Assembly: GCF_030052995.1 (NCBI RefSeq) | Contig: NZ_JASJPW010000001.1 | Span: forward strand, 1,112,501-1,176,500 | Direction: 5' to 3' | Length of the DNA: 64,000 nucleotides | DNA from: Gemmobacter sp. 24YEA27 | GTDB taxonomy: Bacteria > Pseudomonadota > Alphaproteobacteria > Rhodobacterales > Rhodobacteraceae | In this document: positions 53,336-62,262 of the stretch, piece after piece | Layout: every line of letters starts with the position of its first letter | How positions within the stretch are numbered: the stretch's first letter is position 1 | Translations under genes and position numbers: made by a program | Notes under the pieces: generated by a model | Database searches by the model: none | What the model saw: only the letters and a program-made list of their open reading frames with translations | What the model was told of the DNA's origin: nothing

Positions 53336-54964
53336 ATGAACGTCAGTCCCGCCCTGTTTCAGGTTCGCTATGCCCTGCTGACCTGGCCCGCGATCCTCTT
53401 CCTGCCGCTTATCGGGCTGTCATTGCTGATCCCATCCTGGCGCTGGATGTTTCTGGTGCTGGCAGGGGGGGCGCTGACCCTTGTCCTGCTCGGGCTGCGC
53501 GACATCACCCAAAAGCGCCATGCGGTATTGCGCAATTATCCGGTGGCGGCGCGGCTGCGTTTCCTGTTTGAGGGGATCCGCCCGGAGATCCGGCAGTATT
53601 TCTTCGAGGATGACAAGGACGGCACGCCCTTTGCCCGTGACAAACGCGCCATCGTCTATCAGCGCGCCAAGAAAGAGCTGGAGACCCGGCCTTTCGGCAC
53701 GCAATACGATGTTTATAAAGAACAATATGAATGGCTGCATCATTCGGTGGCGCCAAAACCCCCTGTCACGCATGAGGAATTGCGGGTTCTGATCGGCGGC
53801 AGCTGTGCGAAACCATATTCGGCCAGCCTGCTGAACATCTCGGCGATGAGCTATGGCTCTTTGTCGTCAAACGCGATCCTCGCGCTGAACAAAGGCGCGA
53901 AGGCGGGCGGGTTTTATCATGATACCGGTGAGGGTGGCGTGTCGCCCTATCACCGCGAGAATGGCGGCGATCTCGTGTGGGAGCTCGGCTCGGGCTATTT
54001 CGGGGCGCGCGGCGGCGATGGCTCTTTCGACCCGGTGCGCTTTGCCGAAGGCGCCTCTGATCCGCAGATCCGGATGGTTGAGCTGAAGCTGAGCCAGGGC
54101 GCCAAGCCGGGTCATGGCGGTATGTTGCCAGCCGCGAAGATCACCCCCGAGATCGCCGCAATCCGTCATATTCCGATGGGCCAGGATTGTATCTCGCCGC
54201 CCTCGCATTCGGCCTTTTCGACACCGCTGGGGCTGTTGGAGTTCGTCGCCAGAATGCGGGAGCTGTCGGGGGGGAAACCGGCAGGTTTCAAGCTTTGTAT
54301 CGGGCATCGCTGGGAATTCATGGCGATCTGCAAGGCGATGCTGGAGACCGGTATCACCCCTGATTTCATCGTGATCGACGGCAAAGAGGGCGGCACCGGT
54401 GCGGCACCGATGGAATTCATGGACCATATCGGGACGCCTTTGCGCGACGGGCTGAGTTTCGCCCATAATGCGCTTTTGGGGGTGGGGCTGAGGGATCGGG
54501 TCCGGCTCGGGGCGAGCGGCAAGATCGTCTCGGCCTTTGATATGGCGCGGGTGATGGCGCTTGGGGCCGACTGGTGCAATGCGGCGCGGGGCTTCATGTT
54601 CGCGGTGGGCTGTATCCAGGCCCAGAGCTGCCATACCGGCGCCTGCCCGACCGGAGTGGCCACCCAGGACCCGGCGCGGGCGCGGGCGATCGTGGTGCCG
54701 GATAAGGCGGCACGGGTGACCTCGTTCCAGCGCGGCACATTGCACGCGCTGGCCGAACTGGTCGGTGCGGCGGGGCTGTCGCATCCGTCGGAATTGCGGC
54801 CACATCATTTCCTGCGCCGCGCCGATGCGGATCGGGTGCGGTCCTTTGCCGAGCTTTATGATCAGCTGGAGCCGGGGCAATTGCTGGCGGATCCGGGATC
54901 GGTCCCGGCTTTTGCCGAGGCCTGGGCGCTGTCCAGGGCGGATACATTCGCGCGGATGGGCTGA
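53336..54964 (+). CDS. FMN-binding glutamate-synthase-family protein
   Basis: Membrane-tethered flavoprotein of 542 residues. Two hydrophobic helices lie near residues 14-50. The rest is a glutamate-synthase-type barrel: KPYSASLLNISAMSYGSLSS, GGFYHDTGEGGVSPYHRENG, GAKPGHGGMLPAAKITPEIA, FIVIDGKEGGTGAAPMEFMD, and C-IQAQSCHTGACPTGVATQD, whose cysteines bind an iron-sulfur cluster. It lacks the amidotransferase half of GltB, so it is not a full glutamate synthase. A role as stand-alone flavin oxidoreductase is possible. The start at 53336 has GGAG before it; an ATG at 53285 is an alternative. Confidence 0.9.
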   Translation: MNVSPALFQVRYALLTWPAILFLPLIGLSLLIPSWRWMFLVLAGGALTLVLLGLRDITQKRHAVLRNYPVAARLRFLFEGIRPEIRQYFFEDDKDGTPFARDKRAIVYQRAKKELETRPFGTQYDVYKEQYEWLHHSVAPKPPVTHEELRVLIGGSCAKPYSASLLNISAMSYGSLSSNAILALNKGAKAGGFYHDTGEGGVSPYHRENGGDLVWELGSGYFGARGGDGSFDPVRFAEGASDPQIRMVELKLSQGAKPGHGGMLPAAKITPEIAAIRHIPMGQDCISPPSHSAFSTPLGLLEFVARMRELSGGKPAGFKLCIGHRWEFMAICKAMLETGITPDFIVIDGKEGGTGAAPMEFMDHIGTPLRDGLSFAHNALLGVGLRDRVRLGASGKIVSAFDMARVMALGADWCNAARGFMFAVGCIQAQSCHTGACPTGVATQDPARARAIVVPDKAARVTSFQRGTLHALAELVGAAGLSHPSELRPHHFLRRADADRVRSFAELYDQLEPGQLLADPGSVPAFAEAWALSRADTFARMG

Positions 54965-54990
54965 GCCGGGATCTGGGGCTGCGGTCAGGC

Positions 54991-55062
54991 GGGGGGCTGT
55001 CTGCCCCCGGGAAGCGGCTTTGGCCGCTTCCTCCCCCCGAGGATATTTCGGGACAGATGAAA
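54991..55062 (+). repeat. Dispersed intergenic repeat, copy 4
   Basis: GGGGGGCtgtctGCCCCC, a perfect eight-bp hairpin (GAAGCGGC/GCCGCTTC, 55011-55030) and the core GAGGATATTTCGGGACAGAT, ending at the FMN-reductase stop. It lies between two convergent genes. Confidence 0.7.
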
Positions 55063-55602
55063 TCAGCTGGCGGCGGCACGGAGTTTGGCCATCAGCTGGT
55101 CGAGGACCTTCCGGTAGCGCGGGTCTTTAAGATGGCCTTCTTCGTCGAAGGCGTTCGAGCTGTCTGCGACGAGAAGTTCGGGCCCGGTCAGGAGGCGCGG
55201 CTGGAACGGGGTCAGCATCAGGCGCAGCGCGAATTGCGACCTGTCGCCGCCGCCCCGGCCACCGGCGGCCGAAATGATGGCGACGGGCTTGTCTTCCCAG
55301 GGATTGCCTTTGATCCGGCTGACCCAGTCGAGGGCATTTTTCAGCAGGCCGGGCGGGGCTTTGTTATATTCCGGGGTCGAGATCACCACGGCATCCGCTT
55401 CAGCGATCTGGTCGTAAAGCCGGGTGACACCGGCGGGGTAGCCCTCAGTGCTTTCAAGATCGCCGTCATAAAGGGGCAGGTTCAGGTCGGCCTCGAGCTG
55501 GCGGGCCGGGCCGAAGGCTGCGCGGGCCTCGCGCAGGAGCTTCCGGTTGGTCGATCCCTGGCGGAGGGCTCCGGCAATGCCGAGAAGGGTGAGGCTGGTC
55601 AT
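55063..55602 (-). CDS. NADPH-dependent FMN reductase family protein
   Basis: Flavodoxin-like reductase of 179 residues. LLGIAGALRQGSTNRKLLRE is the phosphate-binding loop for FMN, STPEYNKAPPGLLKNALDWV the dimer/cofactor loop, and KPVAIISAAGGRGGGDRSQF the following strand. The family reduces quinones, azo dyes or chromate with NAD(P)H. The start at 55602 follows CCGGAG. It is 20 bases downstream of lrgB on the same strand, so it is likely in that operon. Confidence 0.93.
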   Translation of the reverse strand: MTSLTLLGIAGALRQGSTNRKLLREARAAFGPARQLEADLNLPLYDGDLESTEGYPAGVTRLYDQIAEADAVVISTPEYNKAPPGLLKNALDWVSRIKGNPWEDKPVAIISAAGGRGGGDRSQFALRLMLTPFQPRLLTGPELLVADSSNAFDEEGHLKDPRYRKVLDQLMAKLRAAAS

Positions 55603-55622
55603 ATCGGTCTCCGGAACAGGGA

Positions 55623-56330
55623 TCAGACGAAAAGGCGCAAAAGGAGCGGGGCGAGGATCGCGGTCATCAGCGCGTTCAGCCCCATGCCGAGCCCGGCGAA
55701 GGCGCCGGCGGTCGGGTTGACATGGAAGGCGCGCGCCGTGCCGAACCCATGCGCCGCGAGGCCGGTGGCAAAGCCGCGGGCGCGCCAGTCGCGGATCCGC
55801 AGGGCATTCAGCAGCGGGGTCGCACAGGCCGCGCCGCAAAGCCCGGTCAGGAAGACCATCAGTGCCGCCTGGGTGGGGGAGCCGCCGCTTTGCTCGGCAA
55901 TACCAAGCGCCACAGCGGCGGTCGCGGATTTCGGCGCCAGCGCCGCAAGAAGCTCTGGCCCGACCCCGAAAGCATGGGCAATCAGCAGTGCGGTCAGGAT
56001 CGCCGTGACCGAGCCCGCCAGCAGCGCGGTCAGAATCGGCAGCGCGGCGCGACGGACCCGGGCGAGATTGTCATAGAGCGGCAGGGCAAGGCAGACCGTC
56101 GCCGGGCCCAGCAGGAAATGGACGAATTGCGCGCCCTCGAAATAGGTCTCGAAACTGGTGCCGGTCGTCAGCAGCACAAGCGACAGTGTCGCCATCGCGA
56201 CAATGGCCGGGTTGAGGGCGGGCATCCGTCCGGTGTAATTGAACACCACGAGACCGAAAGCATAGGCCGCCACCGTCATCGACAGCCACAAAAGCGGATC
56301 GCGGGCGAGATAGGTCCAGATATCGGTCAC
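55623..56330 (-). CDS. lrgB: LrgB family membrane protein
   Basis: Integral membrane protein of 235 residues with about seven helices, LrgB/CidB family. Family parts are ALNPAIVAMATLSLVLLTTG, GPATVCLALPLYDNLARVR, APKSATAAVALGIAEQSGGS and HGFGTARAFHVNP. It starts at GTG (56330), whose GTGA overlaps the lrgA stop. LrgAB-type pairs act in murein hydrolase control or, in plants and some bacteria, in glycolate/pyruvate transport; the role is not known here. Confidence 0.94.
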   Translation of the reverse strand: MTDIWTYLARDPLLWLSMTVAAYAFGLVVFNYTGRMPALNPAIVAMATLSLVLLTTGTSFETYFEGAQFVHFLLGPATVCLALPLYDNLARVRRAALPILTALLAGSVTAILTALLIAHAFGVGPELLAALAPKSATAAVALGIAEQSGGSPTQAALMVFLTGLCGAACATPLLNALRIRDWRARGFATGLAAHGFGTARAFHVNPTAGAFAGLGMGLNALMTAILAPLLLRLFV

Positions 56331-56719
56331 AGGCTGCCCTCCTTGCTGTCTTCTTTGCCGCTGACATCTCCGGTCAGCCGTGCCACCAGCACGAAGGTCA
56401 ATGCCGCCACCGCAATCGCCGCCAGCGCCGAGACCACGATGGCCAGCAAAAGCGGCAGCGTATTCCCTCCGAGGCTGCCGAGCTGCAACATCGCACCTAC
56501 GCCTGCCGGCACGAAGAGCAAAAGCAGATTGCCGAGGATCGTCCCCGCCATGGGCCGGACGACGTCGCGCAGCCGCTCGGAGGTGATCAGCCCGGCCAGC
56601 ATCAGCGCCATGCCAAGGACGGGGCCCGGGATTGGCAGATGGCTGGCCTGGGAGATGACTTCTCCGGTCAGCTGGCAGGCGAGGATGGCGAGGATGGCGA
56701 GGATGGTGGGCGGGACCAT
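56327..56719 (-). CDS. lrgA: CidA/LrgA family holin-like protein
   Basis: Small membrane protein of 130 residues, four helices, CidA/LrgA family. ILACQLTGEVISQASHLPIP, then GPVLGMALMLAG and LLLFVPAGVGAML fit the family. The first codons contain a three-fold 9-bp repeat (56681-56707) encoding ILAILAIL. It is the first gene of lrgA-lrgB-FMN reductase. Confidence 0.93.
   Translation of the reverse strand: MVPPTILAILAILACQLTGEVISQASHLPIPGPVLGMALMLAGLITSERLRDVVRPMAGTILGNLLLLFVPAGVGAMLQLGSLGGNTLPLLLAIVVSALAAIAVAALTFVLVARLTGDVSGKEDSKEGSL
56681..56707 (-). repeat. Three 9-bp tandem repeats at the start of lrgA
   Basis: GAGGATGGC, GAGGATGGC, GAGGATGGT on the + strand; the repeat is in frame and codes the ILA-type run at the protein start. 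Confidence 0.9.
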
Positions 56720-56963
56720 GGATCTTGTTTCCGGGGTGAGGGGCCTTTGCTATGCTGCGATTTTGCGGGGCCGGGAACCAGTGGCGAAATGGTCAGGGCC
56801 GCCATGTTTTCGCGCAGCGCCCCGATGCTTTGCCGCAGGGATGCGTCTTTTATGGGGATAACCCCGGGAAATCCGGCTTATCGCCGCGACATGCATTGAC
56901 CTTGCCTGCTCAAATTCCGAGCATGTCCGGCCAAAACAGAACAACGACTCGTGAGGGCGCGGC

Positions 56964-59900
56964 TTGCGCTTCAGTAAACTCAGGCTCAACGGTTTCAAAA
57001 GCTTTGTCGACCCCACGGATCTGGTGATCCATGAGGGGCTGACAGGCGTGGTCGGGCCAAATGGCTGCGGCAAATCCAATCTGCTGGAAGCGCTTCGCTG
57101 GGTCATGGGCGAGAACCGTCCGACCGCGATGCGCGGGTCGGGCATGGATGACGTGATCTTCAACGGGGCGGCGACACGGGGCGCGCGCAACTTTGCCGAA
57201 GTCTCGCTGGTGCTCGACAATGCCGACCGGCTGGCGCCTTCGGGGTTCAATGACAGCGATACGATCGAGATCGTGCGGCGTATCACCCGGGATGCCGGTT
57301 CGGCCTACAAGGCGAATTCGAAAGACGTGCGGGCGCGTGATGTACAGATGCTGTTCGCCGATGCCTCGACCGGGTCGCACAGCCCGGCGCTGGTGCGGCA
57401 GGGCCAGATTTCCGAACTGATCAATGCGAAACCGAAGGCGCGGCGCCGGGTGCTGGAAGAGGCGGCCGGGATCTCGGGCCTTTATGCCCGCCGCCATGAG
57501 GCGGAGCTGAAGCTGACCGGCACCGAGACCAACCTGACCCGGGTCGATGACGTGCTGGAACAGCTGGCTCAACAGCTTTCGGTGCTGACCCGCCAGGCCC
57601 GCCAGGCCGCGCGCTACCGCGAGATTTCCGATGAGCTGCGGCAATCGGAAGGCATGCTTTTATACCGGCGCTGGCGCGAGGCGGATCTGGCGCGGGGCGA
57701 GGCGGAAGGCGCGCTGCGCGACCGGCTGATCGCGCAGGGCCGCGCCGAGATGGCGGCGCGTGACGGCACCAAAGCACGTGAGGCGGCGGAAGAGGGGCTG
57801 CCTGCGCGGCGCGAGGAAGAAGCGGTGGCGGCGGCGATCCTGCAGCGCCTCATGTTGCAACGCGACGCGCTTGGCGATCAGGAGAGACAGGCGCTTGCCC
57901 GGATCCAGACCCTGCAAGGCCGGATCGGCCAGCTCGGCAATGATATCGAACGCGAGGCGGGGCTGAACCGTGATGCGGGCGAGGTGATCCAGCGGCTGCA
58001 ATGGGAAATCGACCAGATCGTAAAGGCGCATGAGGGCCATGACGAGCGCCTCGCCGAGGCAGTCGAGGCGGCGCGTGAGGCGGGGGCGATCCTGACGGAC
58101 CGCGAGACTTTGATGTCCGAGGCGACCGAGGATTCGGCGCGGCTGGCGGCGCGGCATCAGTCGGCCACGCGGCTGGTGCAGGAAAGCCGGTCTGCGGTCG
58201 ACCGCGCCGAGGCCGAGGCGCTGCGGGCCCGCGATGCAGTCGCGGGGGCCGAGAAAACCCTGGCCGGGGCCGGTGAGGCTTTCGAGGTCGCCGAAGAAGC
58301 GCGCGAGGCGGCGGCAGAGCTGACGGAACAGACCGAGGCCGCGCTGGAACTGGCCGAAGTGGCGCGCGCCGAGGCGCAGTCGCGCGAGGCCGAGGCCCGC
58401 ACCGCGCGCTCGGGGGCCGAGGGCGAGGCCAATGCGCTGCGCGCCGAACGCGCGGCTCTGGCAAAGCTCGTTGATCGTGAGGCCCAGGCCGGACATCAGC
58501 TTCTGGACCGTCTGGTGGTCGAACCGGGATATGAAAAGGCACTTGGCGCGGCTTTGTCGGATGACCTGCGCGCGCCGGAAATTGCAGCGGGAGAGCGCAC
58601 TGGCTGGGGCCTGCTTGATCCCTATATCACGCCGCAGCCGCTGCCGGCGGGGGCTGCGGCTCTGGGCACGCGCGTCGAGGCGCCGGCAGTGCTGGCGCGC
58701 CGTCTGGGCCAGATCGGCGTGGTCAGCCGCGAAGACGGGTTCCGGCTGCAGGCGGATCTGAAACCGGGCCAGCGTCTCGTCAGCCTTGAAGGGGATCTCT
58801 GGCGGTGGGACGGCTACCGTTCGGGCGCCGAGGATGCGCCTTCAGCCGCGGCGCTCAGGTTGCAGCAACTGAACCGGCTGCAACGGCTGAAGCAGGATCT
58901 TGAGGAGGCGAGCGCCCGGGCCGAGGGCGCAGCCCAGGCGCATGAGGTGCTGCAAACCCGGCTCCAGGACCTCGCCCGCGCCGATCAGATGGCGCGGGAG
59001 GCCCGCCGTTCCGCCGATCAGCGCCTTGCCGAGGCCGACCGCGCGCTGTCGAAATCCGAGGCCGAGCGCACGCTTGCCACCGGCCGGCTTGAGGCTGCGC
59101 GGATCTCGGTTGCGCGCTATGAGGATGACGCTATGGCCGCCCGCGCCCGGCTGCGCGAGGCCGAGACCGGCATGGCGGATCTGCCCGATCTCGACCAGGC
59201 GCGCGAGGCGGTCGAGACCACGCGGATGACGGTCGAGGCGGCGCGTATCACCATGATGACCCGGCGCTCGGGCCATGATGAGCTGCGCCGCGAGGGCGAG
59301 GCGCGGGTGCGTCGCCGCCAGGAGGCGCAGAAGGAATTGTCCGGCTGGAATCACCGGCTTGAGACCGCCGGCAAGCGCAGCCAGGAGCTGACCGAGCGCC
59401 GCGCCGAGGCCGAGGAGGAGCTGGCCGAGGCCAGTGAGGTTCCCGAGGAAATCGCTGCCAGGCGCGAAGAGCTCAGCGATGCGATCCTTGAGGCCGAAGC
59501 CCGCCGCAGCGAGGCCGCGACCGCGCTGATAGCCGCGGAAACCACACTGCGCGAAGCGCAGATCACCGAACGAGATGCCGAGCGCCTTGCCGGTGAGGCC
59601 CGCGAAACCCGCGCCCGCGCCGAGGCGCGTCTCGATGCCGCCCGCGAAGGCGTGGCCCATGCCGCCGAGCGTATCGCCGAAGAAGAAGACCGCACGCCGC
59701 AGGAATTGCTGGCCTCGCTGAAAACCGATCCCGAGAAGATGCCGGATGCGGACAGCCTTGACCAGGACGTGCAGCGCCTGAAACGCCAGCGCGAGGCGCT
59801 TGGCGCCGTCAATCTGCGCGCCGAAGAGGATGCGAAAACGATTGACGCCGAATATCAACAGCTTGCGACCGAGAAAACCGATCTCGAAGAAGCTGTCCGC

Positions 59901-60419
59901 AAGCTCCGCGCCGGGATCCAGGGGCTGAACAAGGAAGGCCGCGAACGCCTGCTGACGGCGTTCGAACAGGTCAACAGCAATTTCTCTATGCTTTTCACCC
60001 ATCTTTTCGGCGGTGGCGAGGCCCGTCTCGTGCTGGTCGAATCCGATGATCCGCTGGAAGCCGGGCTGGAGATCATGTGCCAGCCGCCCGGCAAGCGCCT
60101 TGCGACGCTGTCGCTTCTTTCCGGGGGTGAACAGACGCTGACCGCGCTGGCGCTGATCTTCGGGGTCTTTCTGGCCAATCCGGCGCCGATCTGCGTGCTC
60201 GACGAGGTCGATGCGCCGCTTGATGATGCGAACGTCACCCGCTTCTGCGACCTGATGGATGAGATGACCCGCCGCACCGAGACCCGCTTCCTCGTCATCA
60301 CCCACCATGCGGTGACCATGGCGCGGATGGACCGGCTTTTCGGGGTCACCATGCAGGAACAGGGCGTCAGCCAGCTGGTCTCGGTCGATCTGCGCAAAGC
60401 CGAGGCGCTTGTCGCCTGA
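56964..60419 (+). CDS. smc: Chromosome segregation protein SMC
   Basis: Structural maintenance of chromosomes ATPase, 1151 residues, that loops DNA with ScpA/ScpB. The N-terminal head has FSKLRLNGFKSFVDPTDLVI and VGPNGCGKSNLLEALRWVMG (Walker A), a long coiled coil of alternating charged heptads follows, a hinge lies around 510-640 (KALGAALSDDLRAPEIAAGE, VSREDGFRLQADLKPGQRLV), and the C-terminal head has LSLLSGGEQTLTALALIFGV and ICVLDEVDAPLDDANVTRF. The start is TTG (56964), not ATG: TTG-CGC-TTC-AGT gives the expected MRFSKL. Its stop shares TGATG with the next gene. Confidence 0.97.
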   Translation: MRFSKLRLNGFKSFVDPTDLVIHEGLTGVVGPNGCGKSNLLEALRWVMGENRPTAMRGSGMDDVIFNGAATRGARNFAEVSLVLDNADRLAPSGFNDSDTIEIVRRITRDAGSAYKANSKDVRARDVQMLFADASTGSHSPALVRQGQISELINAKPKARRRVLEEAAGISGLYARRHEAELKLTGTETNLTRVDDVLEQLAQQLSVLTRQARQAARYREISDELRQSEGMLLYRRWREADLARGEAEGALRDRLIAQGRAEMAARDGTKAREAAEEGLPARREEEAVAAAILQRLMLQRDALGDQERQALARIQTLQGRIGQLGNDIEREAGLNRDAGEVIQRLQWEIDQIVKAHEGHDERLAEAVEAAREAGAILTDRETLMSEATEDSARLAARHQSATRLVQESRSAVDRAEAEALRARDAVAGAEKTLAGAGEAFEVAEEAREAAAELTEQTEAALELAEVARAEAQSREAEARTARSGAEGEANALRAERAALAKLVDREAQAGHQLLDRLVVEPGYEKALGAALSDDLRAPEIAAGERTGWGLLDPYITPQPLPAGAAALGTRVEAPAVLARRLGQIGVVSREDGFRLQADLKPGQRLVSLEGDLWRWDGYRSGAEDAPSAAALRLQQLNRLQRLKQDLEEASARAEGAAQAHEVLQTRLQDLARADQMAREARRSADQRLAEADRALSKSEAERTLATGRLEAARISVARYEDDAMAARARLREAETGMADLPDLDQAREAVETTRMTVEAARITMMTRRSGHDELRREGEARVRRRQEAQKELSGWNHRLETAGKRSQELTERRAEAEEELAEASEVPEEIAARREELSDAILEAEARRSEAATALIAAETTLREAQITERDAERLAGEARETRARAEARLDAAREGVAHAAERIAEEEDRTPQELLASLKTDPEKMPDADSLDQDVQRLKRQREALGAVNLRAEEDAKTIDAEYQQLATEKTDLEEAVRKLRAGIQGLNKEGRERLLTAFEQVNSNFSMLFTHLFGGGEARLVLVESDDPLEAGLEIMCQPPGKRLATLSLLSGGEQTLTALALIFGVFLANPAPICVLDEVDAPLDDANVTRFCDLMDEMTRRTETRFLVITHHAVTMARMDRLFGVTMQEQGVSQLVSVDLRKAEALVA

Positions 60420-60763
60420 TGCAGTCTCTTCTCGAAAAAGCAGGCTTTCCCGGCATCGAGCCCGATGGCGATACGATCTGGGCGCGGCTTTCCGCCTCTG
60501 GCCCCGAATTTCGCGCCGATCCGGAAGGCGGGGCCTGGATCCTGACACTCCTCTGGCCGGTGCGGCTCGACCCGAACACGATGGCCCGCTGGAACAGTCA
60601 GAACCCCGGCGCCTTTCTAGACCTTGCCGGCGGCGAGACACGGCTGCGCATGGGGGCGGAGACCACCGCCGATCTCGACATCTGGGCCAAAGCCGCTGAC
60701 GATATGGTCCAGACCTGCCTCAGCTTCCGCCGCGCCCAACGCGCGCGGGGCGAGGGGATGTAG
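60419..60763 (+). CDS. Conserved hypothetical protein downstream of smc, 114 aa
   Basis: Unrecognised. The ATG overlaps the smc stop. It begins MQSLLEKAGFPGIEPDGDTI and contains DPEGGAWILTLLWPVRLDPN, ARWNSQNPGAFLDLAGGETR and MVQTCLSFRRAQRARG. The pattern, strands followed by a C-terminal helix, fits a small alpha/beta protein of about 110 residues. No catalytic motif, cysteine pair (one C only) or membrane segment is seen. Translational coupling suggests a link to chromosome work, but this is inference. Confidence 0.7.
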   Translation: MQSLLEKAGFPGIEPDGDTIWARLSASGPEFRADPEGGAWILTLLWPVRLDPNTMARWNSQNPGAFLDLAGGETRLRMGAETTADLDIWAKAADDMVQTCLSFRRAQRARGEGM

Positions 60764-60787
60764 GCCCCCCCACCTGAACAGCCCCGG

Positions 60788-61339
60788 TCAGCCCCGGGAG
60801 ATCACACGGATCGCGTCACCCTGGCGCAAAACCCCGTCGCGCTCGATCGAACACAGGATGCCGCGCAGCCTGAGCGCGCGATGCTCGGGCAGGTTCACCC
60901 AGGTCTTGGCATCTGCGCCGTAGCGCACTTTCCATTTCACGCAGCCATCATTGAACACGTCCGACACCCGAAGCACCGCCGTTCCTGCCTCAAGCAGGGA
61001 GCCGACCGGCAGATTGGCCTCGGATGTGTCGAGATCGGCGATCACCGGATCGCCCGGATGGACGACCGCTTCCGGATCGGGCCGCACCAGATCATGCACC
61101 CGCGCCGGCAGGATCGAGACCTGGATCGCGGGGTTGGGCGCGCCATTTTCCAGCCGGAGCCAGGGCTCTTTCGACCAGCGCTCGCCGGGAATGCCGCCCG
61201 CGACGGTCAGGGTCAGGTTGTCCGGATGTTCGCGCAGATTGCGCCCCGGGCGGAAGGTCAGCTGCCGCGCAACCGTCACCTCTTTCGGTGCAGCGGTCAC
61301 ATGGCCGAGCGCTGCCATCAGGCTTTCCATCGGGGTCAT
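60788..61339 (-). CDS. MOSC domain-containing protein
   Basis: Protein of 183 residues with the molybdenum-cofactor sulfurase C-terminal (MOSC) fold. NLREHPDNLTLTVAGGIPGE, QVSILPARVHDLVRPDPEAV and LPVGSLLEAGTAVLRVSDVF match; VFNDGCVKWKVRYG contains the conserved cysteine. ATG at 61339 shares ATGA with the glycosyltransferase stop, so they are cotranscribed. MOSC proteins in bacteria reduce N-hydroxylated bases or assist cofactor transfer; which one is unknown. Confidence 0.88.
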   Translation of the reverse strand: MTPMESLMAALGHVTAAPKEVTVARQLTFRPGRNLREHPDNLTLTVAGGIPGERWSKEPWLRLENGAPNPAIQVSILPARVHDLVRPDPEAVVHPGDPVIADLDTSEANLPVGSLLEAGTAVLRVSDVFNDGCVKWKVRYGADAKTWVNLPEHRALRLRGILCSIERDGVLRQGDAIRVISRG

Positions 61340-62262
61340 GTCCCGCTCCCTTCCGATCCGCTTTCGGGCAGTTTCGCGACCCGGGTGCGCAGGTCAAGCC
61401 GAGCCTCCACCAGCCGCCCGGCCTCGCGCAAAAGATCTGTCCCCCGACCCGGCATCTGGGTCACCTGGTAGAAATCCGCGATCTGACCGGGGCTGGCCGC
61501 CATCAGCCAGGCCTGCATTTCGGGCCGGTATTGATAGGCGCCGCGCGTCAGGCGGAAGGGCAGGGCCGAAAGCCAGCCCTCGCGGTCCTGGGCGTGGAAA
61601 TGCAAAAACTTGAGCCCGGGGTGAAAGCCCGGCCCCGGCAGCCGCTCGCCGCCGATAAACGCGCCATGGAGGCGCGGTGACAGCCCTGGCACGCCTGAGC
61701 GGAAAAACACCTTGCCGGCGGAATGGGACAGCATCGCTTCGGGCAGGATATCGGCATAATCGCCTAAGGTCGGCCCGCGCAGGCCCTCATGCCGCGGCTT
61801 CAGCGCGCCGCGAAAGACGCGGGCGGTATAGATGTCATCGGAAAGATCCGGTTCATGCAGCGCCTCGAAAGGTTCGATCCGGCACAAAATCTCTTTGGCG
61901 GGCAGGCTGCCCAGCACTTCGGCCACCGGCCGCACCGGCCAGATGAACTCATCGACATCAATATGGCCAAGCCAGTCACTGCCGCCCGCGCGGTAGACCA
62001 TCCCGGCATTCTTCGCCTGGCGATTCTGATGCCGGTCGGGCCGGCCGCCAAGCGCCTGCCAGTGCCCTGCTTCACAGGCGATCAGCCGCACCCGCGAAAG
62101 GCGCCGCGCCGCAATCGCCGCCAGCGCCGGGTCATCAGGATCATCAAAGCACAGCGTGATCCGATCCGCGCCAAGATCCAGATGCCATGCAAGAAAGGCG
62201 AGGATCTTCTCCTCGGGCGCTTTCACCGTGGCAACCAGCGCCCAGCTGGCAGCCTGTTTCAC
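61336..62262 (-). CDS. Glycosyltransferase family 2-like protein
   Basis: Protein of 308 residues of the DUF4422/Glyco_tranf_2_4-like type. WALVATVKAPEEKILAFLAW opens a GT-A fold, FDDPDDPALAAIAARRLSRV follows, and SDWLGHIDVDEFIWPVRPVA is the DxD-containing core. The protein starts at GTG (62262), whose GTGA overlaps the transglycosylase stop. The donor and acceptor sugars are unknown. It stands in an operon with mltB-type and MOSC genes. Confidence 0.85.
   Translation of the reverse strand: MKQAASWALVATVKAPEEKILAFLAWHLDLGADRITLCFDDPDDPALAAIAARRLSRVRLIACEAGHWQALGGRPDRHQNRQAKNAGMVYRAGGSDWLGHIDVDEFIWPVRPVAEVLGSLPAKEILCRIEPFEALHEPDLSDDIYTARVFRGALKPRHEGLRGPTLGDYADILPEAMLSHSAGKVFFRSGVPGLSPRLHGAFIGGERLPGPGFHPGLKFLHFHAQDREGWLSALPFRLTRGAYQYRPEMQAWLMAASPGQIADFYQVTQMPGRGTDLLREAGRLVEARLDLRTRVAKLPESGSEGSGT

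Noticed and set aside
53336..54964. Full glutamate synthase large subunit
   Set aside because: Only the FMN barrel is present; the amidotransferase and C-terminal domains are absent and the chain is about one third of GltB length.
58842..60641. Open frame on the minus strand opposite smc
   Set aside because: Antisense of a strongly conserved gene, with a leucine/arginine/glycine-rich product that has no motif.
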